DNA of 64,000 nucleotides, from contig JASKMD010000021.1 of assembly GCA_030144725.1 (NCBI GenBank), forward strand, positions 1,509,768 through 1,573,767, in the 5' to 3' direction. Positions 9,082-19,509 of this stretch are shown piece by piece. The stretch is from Haematococcus lacustris. Taxonomy: Eukaryota > Chlorophyta > Chlorophyceae > Chlamydomonadales > Haematococcaceae. How positions within the stretch are numbered: position 1 is the stretch's first letter; each line of letters starts with the position of its first letter. The position numbers and the translations under genes are program-made. The notes under the pieces are model-generated. The model was not told where the DNA came from. It was given only the letters and a program-made list of their open reading frames with translations, and made no database searches.

Positions 9082-11040
9082 TCACAGCTTCACCATGCCC
9101 ATACCAGACTTGCAGAACTCATACTTGACACCTGGCAGGGCCTTGGTCATGGCATCAGCCACATTGGCCCCAGACGCAAGATACTTGAACACCAGCTCAC
9201 CCCGGGCAACACGCTCACGCACAAAATGATGCAAGACATCAATGTGCTTGGAGCGGGCAGATGCAATAGGATGCTTGATGAGCGTGATGGCTGCCTCATT
9301 GTCACACATGATGGTGACAGGCTCGACAGCAGAGCCCACAGAGAGATCAGCCAACAGCACCCGCAGCCACAGAGCCTCCTTGGCAGCTGCAGAGGCTGCC
9401 ATATACTCTGCCTCTGTGGTGCTCACAGCCACTGTGGGCTGCCGGCGGCTGGACCATGACACTGCGGCACCATGCATTGTGAACACGAAGCCTGTGGTGC
9501 TGCGGCGAGTGTCCAGGTCACCCGCAAAATCAGCATCACAAAACCCCACAAGGCCCTCAGCGCCACCGAAGGCCAGCCCATGAGACACCGTGCTTGCCAC
9601 ATAGCGCAGCACACCATACAAGGCTTCCCAGTGCTGCTGTGTGGGTGCAGCCATATACTTGGCACACAGGCCCACGGCATGAGCGATATCTGGCCGTGTG
9701 CAAACAGCCAGATGCATGAGGCTGCCCACAAGCTCTGCGTAGCTGTGCTCCCCCATGCGCAACACCACCTCCCCCTCGCGAACTAGCTGCTCTGAGGTGC
9801 TTAGCGGGGTGGCCTTGGGCCTGGCATCAGCCAAGCCGAAGCGGTCAACCACCGCTGCGGCATACCGCTCCTGGCTCAGCACCAGCCTGCCCGCTGCCCG
9901 ATCCCGCACAATCTCCATGCCCAGAAACCGCTCTGCACTGCCCAGCTGGTGGATGTCGAACACAGCTGCCAACCGCTGCTTCACCCACGCCATGGTCTCA
10001 GCATCCCCCTTGCTCACTGCCAGGAGGCAGTCGTCCACGTAGACTGCCAGCAGGACCTTGCTGTTGCCCCGCACCATAGTGAACAGGCACGAGTCAGCTG
10101 CACTGGCTGCAAAGCCTAGCTGCTCCAGCTCAGCCTTGAGGCGGGCATGCCAGGCCCGGGGGGCTTGGCGCAGCCCGTACAGAGCACGCTTCAGCCGGCA
10201 CACCCGAGCCGAGCCGTCCTCGTAGCCAGCTGGCTGCTTCATGTAGATCTCTTCATCCAAATAGCCATTGAGAAAGGCTGTCTTGACATCGAGGTGTTCC
10301 AGGTCCATGTCCCAAGCAGCAGCTGTAGCCAGCAGGGCACGCACGGTAGCATGCTTGCTGACCGGTGCATGCAGCTCGGTGAAGTCAACCCCCTCCCGCT
10401 GCATGAAGCCCTTGACCACAAGGCGTGCCTTGAGACGGGCAATGTGGCCCTGGCTGTCCTCCTTGACTGAAAACACCCAGCGGTTGTCCAGGGGGCGGCA
10501 CCCCTGGGGCGGGTCCACCAGCTCCCATGTGCGGTGGCCATGCAAAGACTCCATCTCTGCATCTGTAGCAACCGCCCACTGCTCAGCCAAGGCACTTGCA
10601 CGCGCCTCCAGAATGGTGTGCGGAATAGGCACAGCTGCTGCGGGAAGCTCCAACACACAGGCTGCCAGGCTGCCAGCTGGTGGCAGCCCTTGCAAGCGAA
10701 GCGACTGCCGCAGCGGGACCGGGCATGCCGCTGGTTCAGCAGCTGAAGCACCTGCCCCACCCCCACCTGCTGAGGCTGCGCTGCCAGCTCCGCTGTCAGC
10801 TCCTGAGCTGTCAGCTCCCACTGCTTCCCCACCCGCACCCCCTGTTGCCGGCTCAGGGCTTGGCTCTGCGGCTGGGGTGTGCACACTCAGCTCCTCGGCT
10901 GTGGCCATGACCTCAGCCACCTCTGACACAGGCAGAGGCTCACCCCTTGCCAGCTCATCAAAGACCACGTCCTTGGTGACAATGATTCTGCCACCAGGGA
11001 CCAAGCACCCTGTACGCCTTGCTGCCCATCTCATACCCAA
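9082..11040 (-). CDS. Copia reverse transcriptase-RNase H (3' part of pol)
   Basis: The 652-codon frame carries the Ty1/copia reverse transcriptase (RWVFSVKED, LDVKTAFLNG, RLKRALYGLRQAPRAW, catalytic YVDD at about 10030-10044) followed by RNase H (CDADFAGD, STTEAEYMA, DNEAAI, RSKHIDVLHHFVRE). Homology to the preceding frame runs across the overlap at about 11010: the expected YRVLVPGGRI is split, so a one-base frameshift separates it from gag-int. It acts in the cytoplasmic particle, copying element RNA into DNA. The first Met (MGMRW) is an artefact of the frame and is not a true start. Confidence 0.9.
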   Translation of the reverse strand: MGMRWAARRTGCLVPGGRIIVTKDVVFDELARGEPLPVSEVAEVMATAEELSVHTPAAEPSPEPATGGAGGEAVGADSSGADSGAGSAASAGGGGAGASAAEPAACPVPLRQSLRLQGLPPAGSLAACVLELPAAAVPIPHTILEARASALAEQWAVATDAEMESLHGHRTWELVDPPQGCRPLDNRWVFSVKEDSQGHIARLKARLVVKGFMQREGVDFTELHAPVSKHATVRALLATAAAWDMDLEHLDVKTAFLNGYLDEEIYMKQPAGYEDGSARVCRLKRALYGLRQAPRAWHARLKAELEQLGFAASAADSCLFTMVRGNSKVLLAVYVDDCLLAVSKGDAETMAWVKQRLAAVFDIHQLGSAERFLGMEIVRDRAAGRLVLSQERYAAAVVDRFGLADARPKATPLSTSEQLVREGEVVLRMGEHSYAELVGSLMHLAVCTRPDIAHAVGLCAKYMAAPTQQHWEALYGVLRYVASTVSHGLAFGGAEGLVGFCDADFAGDLDTRRSTTGFVFTMHGAAVSWSSRRQPTVAVSTTEAEYMAASAAAKEALWLRVLLADLSVGSAVEPVTIMCDNEAAITLIKHPIASARSKHIDVLHHFVRERVARGELVFKYLASGANVADAMTKALPGVKYEFCKSGMGMVKL

Positions 11041-13570
11041 CCAGAACCCCCTGCACCGCCTTCCCTTCTAGCTTGGAACGCATGTGCTGAGGGACGTGAG
11101 CATAGGCTGTCGCACCAAACACCCGGAGCGCTGAAATGTCTGGCTTGACCCCGAAAAAGAGCTCCCACGGCGTTGCACCCTTGCCCCGCATGGGCGAGAG
11201 GTTCCGCAGGTGGTTAGCTGTGCGCACAGCCTCTGTCCACAGCCTTGCTGGCAGGCCAGCTGTGTAGAGCATGCACCTGACCTTCTCAATCAGGGTGCGG
11301 TTCAGCCGCTCAGCGCTGCCATTCTGCTCAGGGCTGTAGGGCGCTGACCGCTGGTGCTGAATGCCCTTGCTTGCCAGAAAGGCCCTGACCTCCTGGTTGA
11401 TGTACTCCGTGCCGTTGTCGCTGCGCAAAGCCTTCAGCTTGCGGCCGCTCTGCGTCTCAAGCCACTGCACTGTGCTGATGATGACCCCTGGCACATCTGA
11501 CTTGGCTTTGACACACTCCACCAAAGACAGCCCGCTGTACTCATCCAAGAAAGTGACCACATAGCTGTAGCCACCCACCGAGGCGACGTGGAATGGGCCG
11601 CACACATCGGTGTGCACCAGATCAAGCACCCCCTTCACAGGGGGAGCCAGGGAGGGCAGCGTGTCTGCCACCCTGCGGTGCATCTTGCCCGCAGCACACC
11701 CGGGGCACACACCGCTGCCGGCTGCTTTGCACTGCGCTGCGCTGATGCTTACGCCCGACACCATCCCCTTCCCAATTAGGTCTGCCATGGCCCCATAGCT
11801 CAGGTGACCTAGCCGCTCATGCAGAAGCTGCGGGGTCTCCGCTGTGACAGCATGGGCTGTAGCAGGGGGCTCACACCCCACCACAGCTGGCTCTGCTGAG
11901 CACCGGATCAGGTATGACCTGCCCACCAGCGCACCCTTGACGCAGAAGCGGGCTGGGTTTGCCCTGTCCTCTATTCTGATCCCACCCCCCTCCTGTACTA
12001 CCCTCCAGCCCGCGAGGTCTGCTACCACGGTGGAGAGGTAATTGGCAGCTGCATCGGGAGCCCACAGGACGCCACGCAGTGTGAAACACTGCCCTGACTC
12101 ACTGACTAGGCGGACATTACCCACCCCATGGGCTACCAGCCTGGCTGTGTTCTTGCCCAAGGCCAGGCTCACCGGCTGTTCCACAGCTTGAAAATCATGC
12201 AGCAGGCTGCGGTCTGGGGTGATGTGGTGGCTAGCGCCGGAGTCGGCCAGCCAGAAGCGCTCGCTGCTGAGCAAGCCTGATGAGCGGGGCATGGCAGCAA
12301 CCTGTGCTGCAGCAGCAAGGGATGGGGTGGGCTTGGCTGACACGCATGGGTATAGGGAGGAGAGCCCAGCTGCATGGCTCCAGCAGCACTGCACCTCACC
12401 CCCTGCCCCACCACCAGCTGCACCATTGTGCACCGCACCACCCTTGCTCCCACTGGCCCCACCGCTCCCACTGGCCCCACTGCTAGGTACAGCCTGCATG
12501 GCCATCAGTTTAGCATGAAACAAGCCAGCAGTTGCACTACTAGCTGCCCGACCCTTGTCAGCCCCACGGTTGCCTGGTGCCCCACCGCCCCCACCTGCCC
12601 CACCACCAGCTGCCCCACCACCCCCTCCGCTGCTGCTACCGCTGCTGCTGCTGCTGCTGCCTGGCTCCTTGCAGTCACGGGCAATGTGCCCACGCTTGCC
12701 GCACTTGAAGCACTTTACACGGCTCAGGGCAGTAGGACTCGGTGAGGATGAGGAGGGATCAGCACCCGGCTTGGCAGCCGAATGCCGGCTGCTGCTGCTG
12801 GCTGGACTGGCACTAGACCTGCGGGGAGCGTGTATGGCTGCCAGCTGTGCGGGCTGCTGGTTGCGCACACGCGCCTCTGCATTCTGCAAGCGCCGCTTCA
12901 CATCAGCCAGGCTAGGGGCGGACGCATCAGCCCCCTGGGTGATGAACTCTCTGGCCATATCATAGGGAGGCAGGGAGGGAACAGCCTGCAGCAAAGCTCT
13001 GACCTGCACAGCCTCACTGACGGTCTCGTCGGCCTCTGCCAACTCCAACACCAAGTCAGAGAGCCTGCTGCACAGCTGAGAGATGCTTTCCCCTGACCCC
13101 AGCTGCAGATGGTTGATCTGGTGCCACAGCTCAGAGCAATGGCTGAACCCCGTGCGCTGCTGGTCTGCAATTAGGGCCTTCCAGGCTGCAGGTGCTGTCT
13201 TTGCTGCCTGCACCATGCTGAGGTAGTGCCCCTTGCAGCAGCACAATAGCCAGGCATAAGCGCGCTCATTGCGCGCTGGGTCGCTGTCTGTGCCACACAT
13301 AGCACTCCAGCAGCCTGCCATCATGAGCGCTCCCTGCGCATTCCCCTTCCACTCGACAAACGATGTGGACGCATTTAGCACAAGGATTGGCGGCGAAATA
13401 TACGGCAAAGTTGCCATCGCACTGGACTGCGAGCCGGGAGTTTCTTTGCCACCCTCAGATTTCGGCATTAGGCTTGTGGGCCCATAACCTAAAGGCAGCA
13501 CAGCACTCGTTAGAGGGATGGCCTCGACCGGACAAACGCAGTTACAAACATAGGGCGAGCTTACGCTCAC
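10958..13570 (-). CDS. Copia gag-protease-integrase polyprotein
   Basis: An 870-codon frame. The N-terminal gag region (UBN2-like, with FVEWKGNAQGALMM and YLSMVQAAKTAPAAWKAL) is followed by a CCHC knuckle CFKCGKRGHIARDC (about 12671-12712), a Ser/Gly-rich linker, an aspartic protease (LADSGASHH, about 12230), and integrase with an HHCC-like region (HERLGHLSYGAM ... CPGCAAGK) and DDE core (HTDVCGPF, RSDNGTEY, PEQNGSAERLNRTL). The frame then leaves the conserved sequence at YRVLGPWW, about 11010, where one base is out of register with the RT frame. The 5' end starts near the 5' LTR (13490-13727). Confidence 0.9.
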   Translation of the reverse strand: MSVSSPYVCNCVCPVEAIPLTSAVLPLGYGPTSLMPKSEGGKETPGSQSSAMATLPYISPPILVLNASTSFVEWKGNAQGALMMAGCWSAMCGTDSDPARNERAYAWLLCCCKGHYLSMVQAAKTAPAAWKALIADQQRTGFSHCSELWHQINHLQLGSGESISQLCSRLSDLVLELAEADETVSEAVQVRALLQAVPSLPPYDMAREFITQGADASAPSLADVKRRLQNAEARVRNQQPAQLAAIHAPRRSSASPASSSSRHSAAKPGADPSSSSPSPTALSRVKCFKCGKRGHIARDCKEPGSSSSSSGSSSGGGGGAAGGGAGGGGGAPGNRGADKGRAASSATAGLFHAKLMAMQAVPSSGASGSGGASGSKGGAVHNGAAGGGAGGEVQCCWSHAAGLSSLYPCVSAKPTPSLAAAAQVAAMPRSSGLLSSERFWLADSGASHHITPDRSLLHDFQAVEQPVSLALGKNTARLVAHGVGNVRLVSESGQCFTLRGVLWAPDAAANYLSTVVADLAGWRVVQEGGGIRIEDRANPARFCVKGALVGRSYLIRCSAEPAVVGCEPPATAHAVTAETPQLLHERLGHLSYGAMADLIGKGMVSGVSISAAQCKAAGSGVCPGCAAGKMHRRVADTLPSLAPPVKGVLDLVHTDVCGPFHVASVGGYSYVVTFLDEYSGLSLVECVKAKSDVPGVIISTVQWLETQSGRKLKALRSDNGTEYINQEVRAFLASKGIQHQRSAPYSPEQNGSAERLNRTLIEKVRCMLYTAGLPARLWTEAVRTANHLRNLSPMRGKGATPWELFFGVKPDISALRVFGATAYAHVPQHMRSKLEGKAVQGVLVGYEMGSKAYRVLGPWWQNHCHQGRGL

Positions 13571-13727
13571 CTAAAGGCAGCACAGCACTCGTTAGAGGGA
13601 TGGCCTCGACCGGACAAACGCAGTAAAGGCCCTACCGCAGAGCGCGAACTAAAACTGCCTCACACTTTAGTCAAGTACTCCGAGAAACTCTGATGGTCTG
13701 ACTGACCTCAACCTCCTTAATCCAACA
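13490..13727 (-). repeat. Copia 5' LTR
   Basis: 238-bp LTR matching 8803-9040. The host sequence resumes with the target duplicate GCTGG at 13728. The adjacent internal sequence on the minus strand starts GGTTATGGGCCCACAAG, the expected place of the primer binding site; the tRNA was not identified. Confidence 0.9.
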
Positions 13728-13851
13728 GCTGGGCTGCCTGGCCAAGCAGGGGCAGCCATCAACGCAGCCTGCACGTACAAGCAATAGGGGTCTCGTTAGT
13801 ATTGCAAAAGCACACGGTGGCCTCCTTTAACCCAACCCAGAAGTTTGCGAA

Positions 13852-14004
13852 TTAATCACTCACGGCCAGGTCCCACAAGATCTCTTTGGCGAATTGTATC
13901 GAGAGCCATTTGATGCCGGGCTCATCAGGGTTAAGGCTGGGAGCTGAAACCCGAGCTGCCATAATCGCCGGTCCTTTCTTACTACGCTGACTGCGTCGGC
14001 CCAT
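13852..14004 (-). CDS. Small unassigned ORF (50 aa)
   Basis: A 50-residue frame (MGRRSQRSKKGP ... LWDLAVSD) is open upstream for about 40 further codons without a stop, so it may be the last exon of a longer gene or a transposon remnant. No family recognised. Its basic start and acidic or hydrophobic end say nothing firm about function. Possibly chance. Confidence 0.2.
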   Translation of the reverse strand: MGRRSQRSKKGPAIMAARVSAPSLNPDEPGIKWLSIQFAKEILWDLAVSD

Positions 14005-14559
14005 CGCTACTTGTGGTCGCCAGTCTGCATCATTTGCGCCGCTGATGAACGCTGGTGGCAGCTTGGAGGAACCAGAACAACCTCTACTACTTTCGCAGCC
14101 TGGTGAGCGCGAGATGATGGGGTAATTTAGACATGAGCATGGTAGGTATGTCTAGGTGTATCTATGGGTGCTAATCCTGAGGATAACGCTACCAAAAGTT
14201 GTAGAAGTCCTCGGAACACACCGTTTGCATCTCTCACCTTGAATGTGCATCTGTTGAAGGAGTATGCACGGGGGTGCTTGGGCTGGAAGGGCAAGAATCA
14301 ACCGGGTTAGGACCCGAAGCCAGTAGCACCCCATGCAGCAAGTGTGGTTCGGTAGCTACAAACCTCCCTCTTCTTGCCTGAGGACGGGGGAACGACACCC
14401 GCAAGGGGCCAAAAATACTTGGCGCTATCGATCTCCCTCGAGGGCAGTGCCCGCCATCGTGCGGGGTGGGAGCTGGAGTGGAGTAGGCTAATTTCCTATG
14501 AAGGTCAAGAGGGTAGACACGTTTCCGAGCCGGGGCGTGTCGTGCTGTGAGAGCGCCCT

Positions 14560-14695
14560 TTAGGCATACGTCAGCCCGCGGGGGCCCTCCCCATGGTGTG
14601 AAAGACAAGAAGCGGCGCGCGGTTCCTTAGTGCACGCCCCCTGGAGCTTCGGGGGGAGTAGTCTTTCTTTCTTTCTTTTCTTTCTTTTGGAAGGG
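14560..14695 (+). pseudogene. Severely truncated Dualen LINE 3' end
   Basis: CCTTAGTGCACG, a C5/G5 stem-loop, GGAGTAGTC and a (TTTC)n tail reproduce the arrangement at the 3' ends of the two longer LINE copies. Upstream similarity fades within about 70 bp, consistent with a 5'-truncated insertion. Its tail is tetranucleotide (CTTT) rather than CTT. Confidence 0.55.
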
Positions 14696-15370
14696 CAAGA
14701 GGTTGACGCAGAAGAAGCCATTGCTTAGGGCTGACATCCTGGAACATCTGAGGTGGGAGCAAGAGATGGAGGAGGATCAGTTGGCTGAAGTAGGGGTTGA
14801 CGAGGCAGATGACATGTAAGGCCAAGCACCCTCGATTGAAACCAACAGCAGGTCACCCCCGCCATTGGCGGACCCCCCATGGCTCAAGAGATAAAATCTT
14901 TCTCGTTTTTGCACGGATGAGGCCGCCGATACGTGCGATGAGTTGCTTATGGCCTGACTAGAGTGCAGCCAGCCCCGGCGGTTTGCCGGGTGGCTGGCCC
15001 CCAACACGCGACGTGTTCTGGCGCCACGAAGACACTCTTAGCAACCTCTATAGGCAGCCTGGACACAATTCGGCGTGAATGGCGCAACCAGACTGGACAT
15101 GGCAACTTTTCAGGTTAGCACGCAACAGTGCTGCAACGTTCCAGCACGCATCGTGACCCTCTCCCTAGCACACGTGCTGCTTCCCGGCCTGCTCCCTTGC
15201 CCCCAACTCTAAAGTGTCACCTTTGATCATCAAACGACGCCCCGGCAGGTCGATGGCATTGCGGGGTAGCCAATGGATGATAGCGTGACCGCGACGGCGA
15301 TATACTGCTGAACACAGGTGCAGACTACATGTGGCAGCAACATTGTGGTTGCACAAGATGATTAAGTCAG
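14696..15370. other. Intergenic stretch, nothing assignable
   Basis: Short open frames on both strands show no recognisable motif. The region lies between the LINE remnant and the Gln-rich coiled-coil pseudogene and has no obvious tandem repeat. Confidence 0.4.
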
Positions 15371-16075
15371 TTGTGCCTGTGGCTTTTGAGCAACAACGAT
15401 CGACAAGAATTAATTAAAAACATGCAGAAACTGAGCTTGTCAAAGTGTTTGCCGCTGTGCAGGCCAGTAAACGCCATGGTTAACAACAAAAGGGGAGTGC
15501 AGGCTAAATGTGCTAATGTGCAGAAAGCGAGGGAGGTTATGGCGCAGCGCAGGGCTGCTGAGGCTGAGGCTAAGGCCCAGGCTGTTGCCGCTGAGGCTGA
15601 GGCCAAGGCACAGGCTGATGCTGGTGCTTGTGAGGCACAGATGCACCAGCTGCAGGCTGACCTGCAGCGGAGGGAGCAGCAAGTTGCTGACACTGAACGC
15701 TTGCAACGTGTACAGCAACAGCTGCAGGACCACCAGCAGGATGAGCTTCATCGTAAGGAGCATCAGGTAGCAGAACGGGTGGCGCAGCAGCTGGCAGCTC
15801 TGCTACAGCGGGAGCAGCAGATGGCTGAGCAGCTACAGCAGCAGCAGGCCAACCTGCAGCAGAGGGAGCAGCAGGTGGCTGAGCAACAGCACCAACTGCA
15901 TAATCAGCAGGCAGACGTGCACCTAAGGGAGCAGCAGGTGGCTGAGCAGCAGCATCTTGTGCAACAACAGCAGGCGGACCTGTAGCAAAGGGAGCAGCAG
16001 GTGGCTGAGCAGCAGCATCTTGTGCAACAGCAGCAGGCAGACGTGCACTTGAGGGAGCACAAACTGAGTCAATAG
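15371..16075 (+). pseudogene. Gln-rich coiled-coil protein with internal stop
   Basis: The frame runs 204 codons to TAG (15983-15985) and continues in the same register for 29 more codons to TAG at 16073-16075. An Ala/Glu-rich part (AEAEAKAQAVAAEAEAKAQ, residues about 62-82) is followed by tandem repeats of roughly 20 residues of the type LREQQVAEQQHLVQQQQAD. The equivalent position in another unit reads CAG CAG AGG; here it reads TAG CAA AGG, so a single C-to-T change made the stop. The heptad pattern predicts a coiled coil. No family assigned. It could be a host structural protein or a repeat-grown fragment. Confidence 0.45.
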
Positions 16076-16766
16076 GGAAATTCAGCCAATAGAGAAAGTG
16101 AGCCAATAGAGCCGAAACAGTTAACAGTGCCATGCACCCAACTTGCACCGACTTCAGCGAAGCGTGGGGTGACTCAGTCTCGTGGAGTAATGACATGGCT
16201 CGGTAGCATGGCGCACTGCGATGGCCTGCGGCGCACTACGAGCCTGCCACTTTAGTGCGAACTTTGCTACGGACGCCACGGAGCGCCTCGCCACCCTGCT
16301 CTTGTAGATGGGTCGCTGCTTGATTGCGGTATCTCAATTTTCGACCTGATGGCGGGCGGTGATCTGGGACAAGTCTTCAGTCTAAAACGCGAGTTTAAGC
16401 GCGCATGACTTACCGCGATGGCCTTCGCTAACCTCCACTAGGTGGTGCGATGCGCATGCCTGGCACGGATTGGCATGGCCAATGGCCGGAGTGACCACAG
16501 GAAGGTCAGCACGGCGTTTGATGCACTTCTTGTCTAGAAATAAGGTTTCAACGCACTGTAATTTCAAGAGCTTCCCAACCTGTGCAGGGCCGCTTAACTA
16601 CACTGCAATAGCTTCCCGTGGGAGCTGTGAGCGTAGTTACACACAGGCAAATTAGTGCGGATATTCGTCATCCTAGGGGGGTAGTTTTTTGATGCGGTTC
16701 GCCTCGGATTGTCCTTGCGACTCCAACGCCACTTGACGCTTGTTGAAATTCTGAGTATGTGAGCAG

Positions 16767-16868
16767 TTGGAGTGTAGGTACCTACAGTACTGTAGATGTC
16801 TACAGTACTGTAGATGTCTACAGTACTGTAGGTGTCTACAGTACTGTAGACGTCTACAGTACTGTAGG
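16767..16868. repeat. Short CTACAGTACTGTAG palindrome array
   Basis: Five copies of the 14-bp perfect palindrome CTACAGTACTGTAG, separated by ATGT, GTGT or ACGT. It ends 13 bp before the 106-bp MITE. The same palindrome forms longer arrays at 17704-18244, 22296-22455 and 51409-51803. Confidence 0.9.
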
Positions 16869-16881
16869 TCAGATTTGACAA

Positions 16882-16987
16882 CACTCCTACAATTTAGTCC
16901 CTGCGTTTGTCCCTGCGTTCTACCGACCTTGTCCGACAAGGTTGGTCAAAACGCAGGGACGGACGCAGGGATTAATTTGTAGGAGTG
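16882..16987. mobile_element. 106-bp CACTC-terminated MITE
   Basis: The whole element folds back on itself. CACTCCTACAATTTAGTCCC at the left pairs with GGGATTAATTTGTAGGAGTG at the right, and the centre carries CCGACCTTGTCCGACAAGGT. It is flanked by AA at 16880-16881 and 16988-16989. Terminus and 2-bp duplication agree with the two large CACTC elements, so it was probably mobilised by the same unknown transposase. Confidence 0.75.
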
Positions 16988-16989
16988 AA

Positions 16990-17703
16990 GGTCTCTTGTA
17001 AATAGGGTACCATGCTGTTCTCCACATTCAAACCACCATTTGCTACCGCGATTGCACCGTCAGCTTCTGCGTGCTATAAATAGTGAGAGGCGTCGAATCG
17101 TAGGCCCGCAAGCTCGATATGGATATTTGTGCCGAAAGTTGTGTCCACGCAATAAGGTCGCCATAGGGAGCTACATACATACGTGTAAGGTCTAAGGCCG
17201 GGGCCCGTCTCTATCGCAAGCTAGGTCCGTTCTGTCGGTTGTACTGGGTACCTCGGCTTGCAAGCTCCCGCAAAGCTGTGGATGTTGATGATGCCCCGCA
17301 ATCACAACAACCTCGTGCACCGCACTTTCCCGTGTAATATCGAGTGCGGCAGAGATTGCCCCAAAAGTTGTTTGCGGTTGGCCCTCAACCATCCATCATT
17401 ACATCTAACCTACCATCATTACATCATGACTCTTAGCCTACATCATTACATCACCACTTGTGGTCCTGCCAATCACTGCATGCATGGTATGGGCAAGGGC
17501 TCTGACTCTTGCAAGGGCTGGTCTCAGGGTCGATACCTAACCCTAGAGGCTGAATAATGCTGGGCTCGGCAACATAGGCACGCTTTGTTGTCAGCGCATT
17601 TGCATAGCACTGTCGGGATAGCAAACGAGCTTGGGCTACATTGAGTTGTTCCTGCATGGGGGTGAAGGGGGCATGGGGGTTAAGGATGCATGGGGGGAAG
17701 GCA
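16990..17703. other. Intergenic stretch, nothing assignable
   Basis: No convincing coding region. A short CATCATTACATC tandem repeat lies at about 17390-17450. GGGG-rich sequence leads into the palindrome array at 17704. Confidence 0.4.
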
Positions 17704-18244
17704 GCTACAGTACTGTAGGGGTCTACAGTACTGTAGACACCTACAGTACTGTAGACACCCTACAGTACTGTAGACACCTACAGTACTGTAGACACCTACA
17801 GTACTGTAGACGCCTACAGTACTGTAGGTGTCTACAGTACTGTAGACATCCTACAGTACTGTAGACATCTACAGTACTGTAGACATCTACAGTACTGTAG
17901 ACACCTACAGTACTGTAGACACCTACAGTACTGTAGACATCTACAGTACTGTAGACACCTACAGTACTGTAGACACCTACAGTACTGTAGACATCTACAG
18001 TACTGTAGACACCTACAGTACTGTAGACACCTACAGTACTGTAGACATCCTACAGTACTGTAGACACCTACAGTACTGTAGACACCTACAGTACTGTAGA
18101 CACCCTACAGTACTGTAGACACCTACAGTACTGTAGACACCTACAGTACTGTAGACACCTACAGTACTGTAGACATCTACAGTACTGTAGACACCCTACA
18201 GTACTGTAGACACCTACAGTACTGTAGACACCTACAGTACTGTA
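17704..18244. repeat. Left CTACAGTACTGTAG palindrome array of the third unit
   Basis: About 30 copies of CTACAGTACTGTAG with ACACC, ACATC or ACACCC spacers, period 18-19 bp. The spacers are the complement of those in the right array at 22296-22455 (ATGT), so the two arrays are convergent around 18245-22295, as in CACTC elements 1 and 2. Confidence 0.9.
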
Positions 18245-18800
18245 GGCAGCAGCAGCATGGGTGGCAGCAGCAGCAGGGGGGGGGGCAGCAGCAGCAGTAG
18301 GGGGGACAGCAGCAGTAGGGGGGCAGCAGCAGCAGCAGTAGGGGGGCAGCAGCAGCAGCAGTAGGGGGGACAGCAGCAGTAGGGGGGCAGCAGCAGCAGC
18401 AGTAGGGGGGCAGCAGCAGCAGCAGCAGGGGGGCAGCAGCAGCAGCAGGGGGGCAGCAGCAGCAGCAGCAGCAGGGGCGCAGCAGCAGCAGCAGTAGGGG
18501 GGCAGCAGCAGCAGCAGCGGGGGGGCAGCAGCAGCAGCAGCAGGGGCGCAGCAGCAGCAGCAGTAGGGGGGCAGCAGCAGCAGCAGCAGGGGGGCAGCAG
18601 CAGCAGCAGGGGGGCAGCAGCAGCAGCAGCAGCAGGGGGGCAGCAGCAGCAGCAGCAGGGGGGCAGCAGCAGCAGCAGCGGGCGCAGCAGCAGCAGCAGC
18701 AGCAGGGGGGCAGCAGCAGCAGCAGGGGGGCAGCAGCAGCAGCAGGGGCGCAGCAGCAGCAGCAGTAGGGGGGCAGCAGCAGCAGCAGCATGGGCGCAGC
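18245..18800. repeat. (CAG)n-GGGGGG minisatellite
   Basis: Runs of four to seven CAG/GCA triplets alternate with GGGGGG, TAGGGGGG or GGGCG interruptions, roughly 20-30 bp per unit. Both strands are open in several frames, giving poly-Ala/Leu/Cys-type translations that are not credible proteins. Confidence 0.9.
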
Positions 18801-18889
18801 AGCAGATATAGTAGGGGCACTGTAGCACCTACCTACCTTTTGGCTGCTTGATGACTGCTGCTAGGAAGGGGGGGGAGTGGAAGAGTGAA

Positions 18890-19506
18890 GGCGGGGAGGG
18901 GGGGTAGATGTGGAAGGCGGGAGGTGGGAGGCAGGGAGGCGGGAGACGGGGAGGCGGGAGGCAGGGAGGCGGGAGGTGGGGAGGCGGGAGGCTCAACCGG
19001 GTTGGGCTGGGCGGGGGTGGGTTGGGTTGGGGGCATGGGTTTGGGTGGGTGGGGCATGGGTTGGGGGCATGGGTTGGGGTGGGTGGGGGCATGGGTGGGG
19101 GTGGGGGCAGGGGAGGGAGCGGGGGCGGGGGCGGGGGCGGGGGCGGGGGCGGGGGCGGGGGCGGGGGCGGGGGCGGGGGCGGGGGCGGGGGCGGGGGCGG
19201 GGGCGGGGGCGGGGGCGGGGGCGGGGGCGGGGGCGGGGGCGGGGGCGGGGGCGGGGGCGGGGGCGGGGGCGGGGGCGGGGGCGGGGGCGGGGGCGGGGGC
19301 GGGGGCGGGGGCGGGGGCGGGGGCGGGGGCGGGGGCGGGGGCGGGGGCGGGGGCGGGGGCGGGGGCGGGGGCGGGGGCGGGGGCGGGGGCGGGGGCGGGG
19401 GCGGGGGCGGGGGCGGGGGCGGGGGCGGGGGCGGGGGCGGGGGCGGGGGCGGGGGCGGGGGCGGGGGCGGGGGCGGGGGCGGGGGCGGGGGCGGGGGCGG
19501 GGGCGG
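18890..19506. repeat. G-rich minisatellite passing into perfect (GGGGGC)n
   Basis: GGGAGGCGGGAGGCA-type repeats (18910-18990) and GGGTTGGG repeats (19010-19110) lead into about 65 perfect GGGGGC hexamers (about 19115-19505). It is strongly G-quadruplex-prone. The long open frames across it (poly-Pro, poly-Gly-Ala, Gly-Arg) follow from the 6-bp period and are not genes. Confidence 0.95.
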
Positions 19507-19509
19507 ATG

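Larger units (their letters stand above)
8803..13727 (-). mobile_element. Complete Ty1/copia LTR retrotransposon
   Basis: Two near-identical 238-bp LTRs (8803-9040 and 13490-13727) bound the element, and a 5-bp target duplication GCTGG flanks it (8798-8802 and 13728-13732). The coding strand is minus, with gene order gag, protease, integrase, reverse transcriptase, RNase H; integrase before RT is diagnostic for Ty1/copia. A purine-rich tract (GAGTGGGAG on the minus strand, about 9041-9049) adjoins the 3' LTR. The LTRs differ at a few positions (for example AACAAATATGG against TACAAACATAG), so it is not brand new. It sits in the inverted coiled-coil duplication. Confidence 0.95.

Noticed and set aside
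18086..18828. Cys/Ala/Leu-rich membrane-like proteins on the minus strand over the CAG minisatellite
   Set aside because: Pure repeat translation, three overlapping frames equally open.
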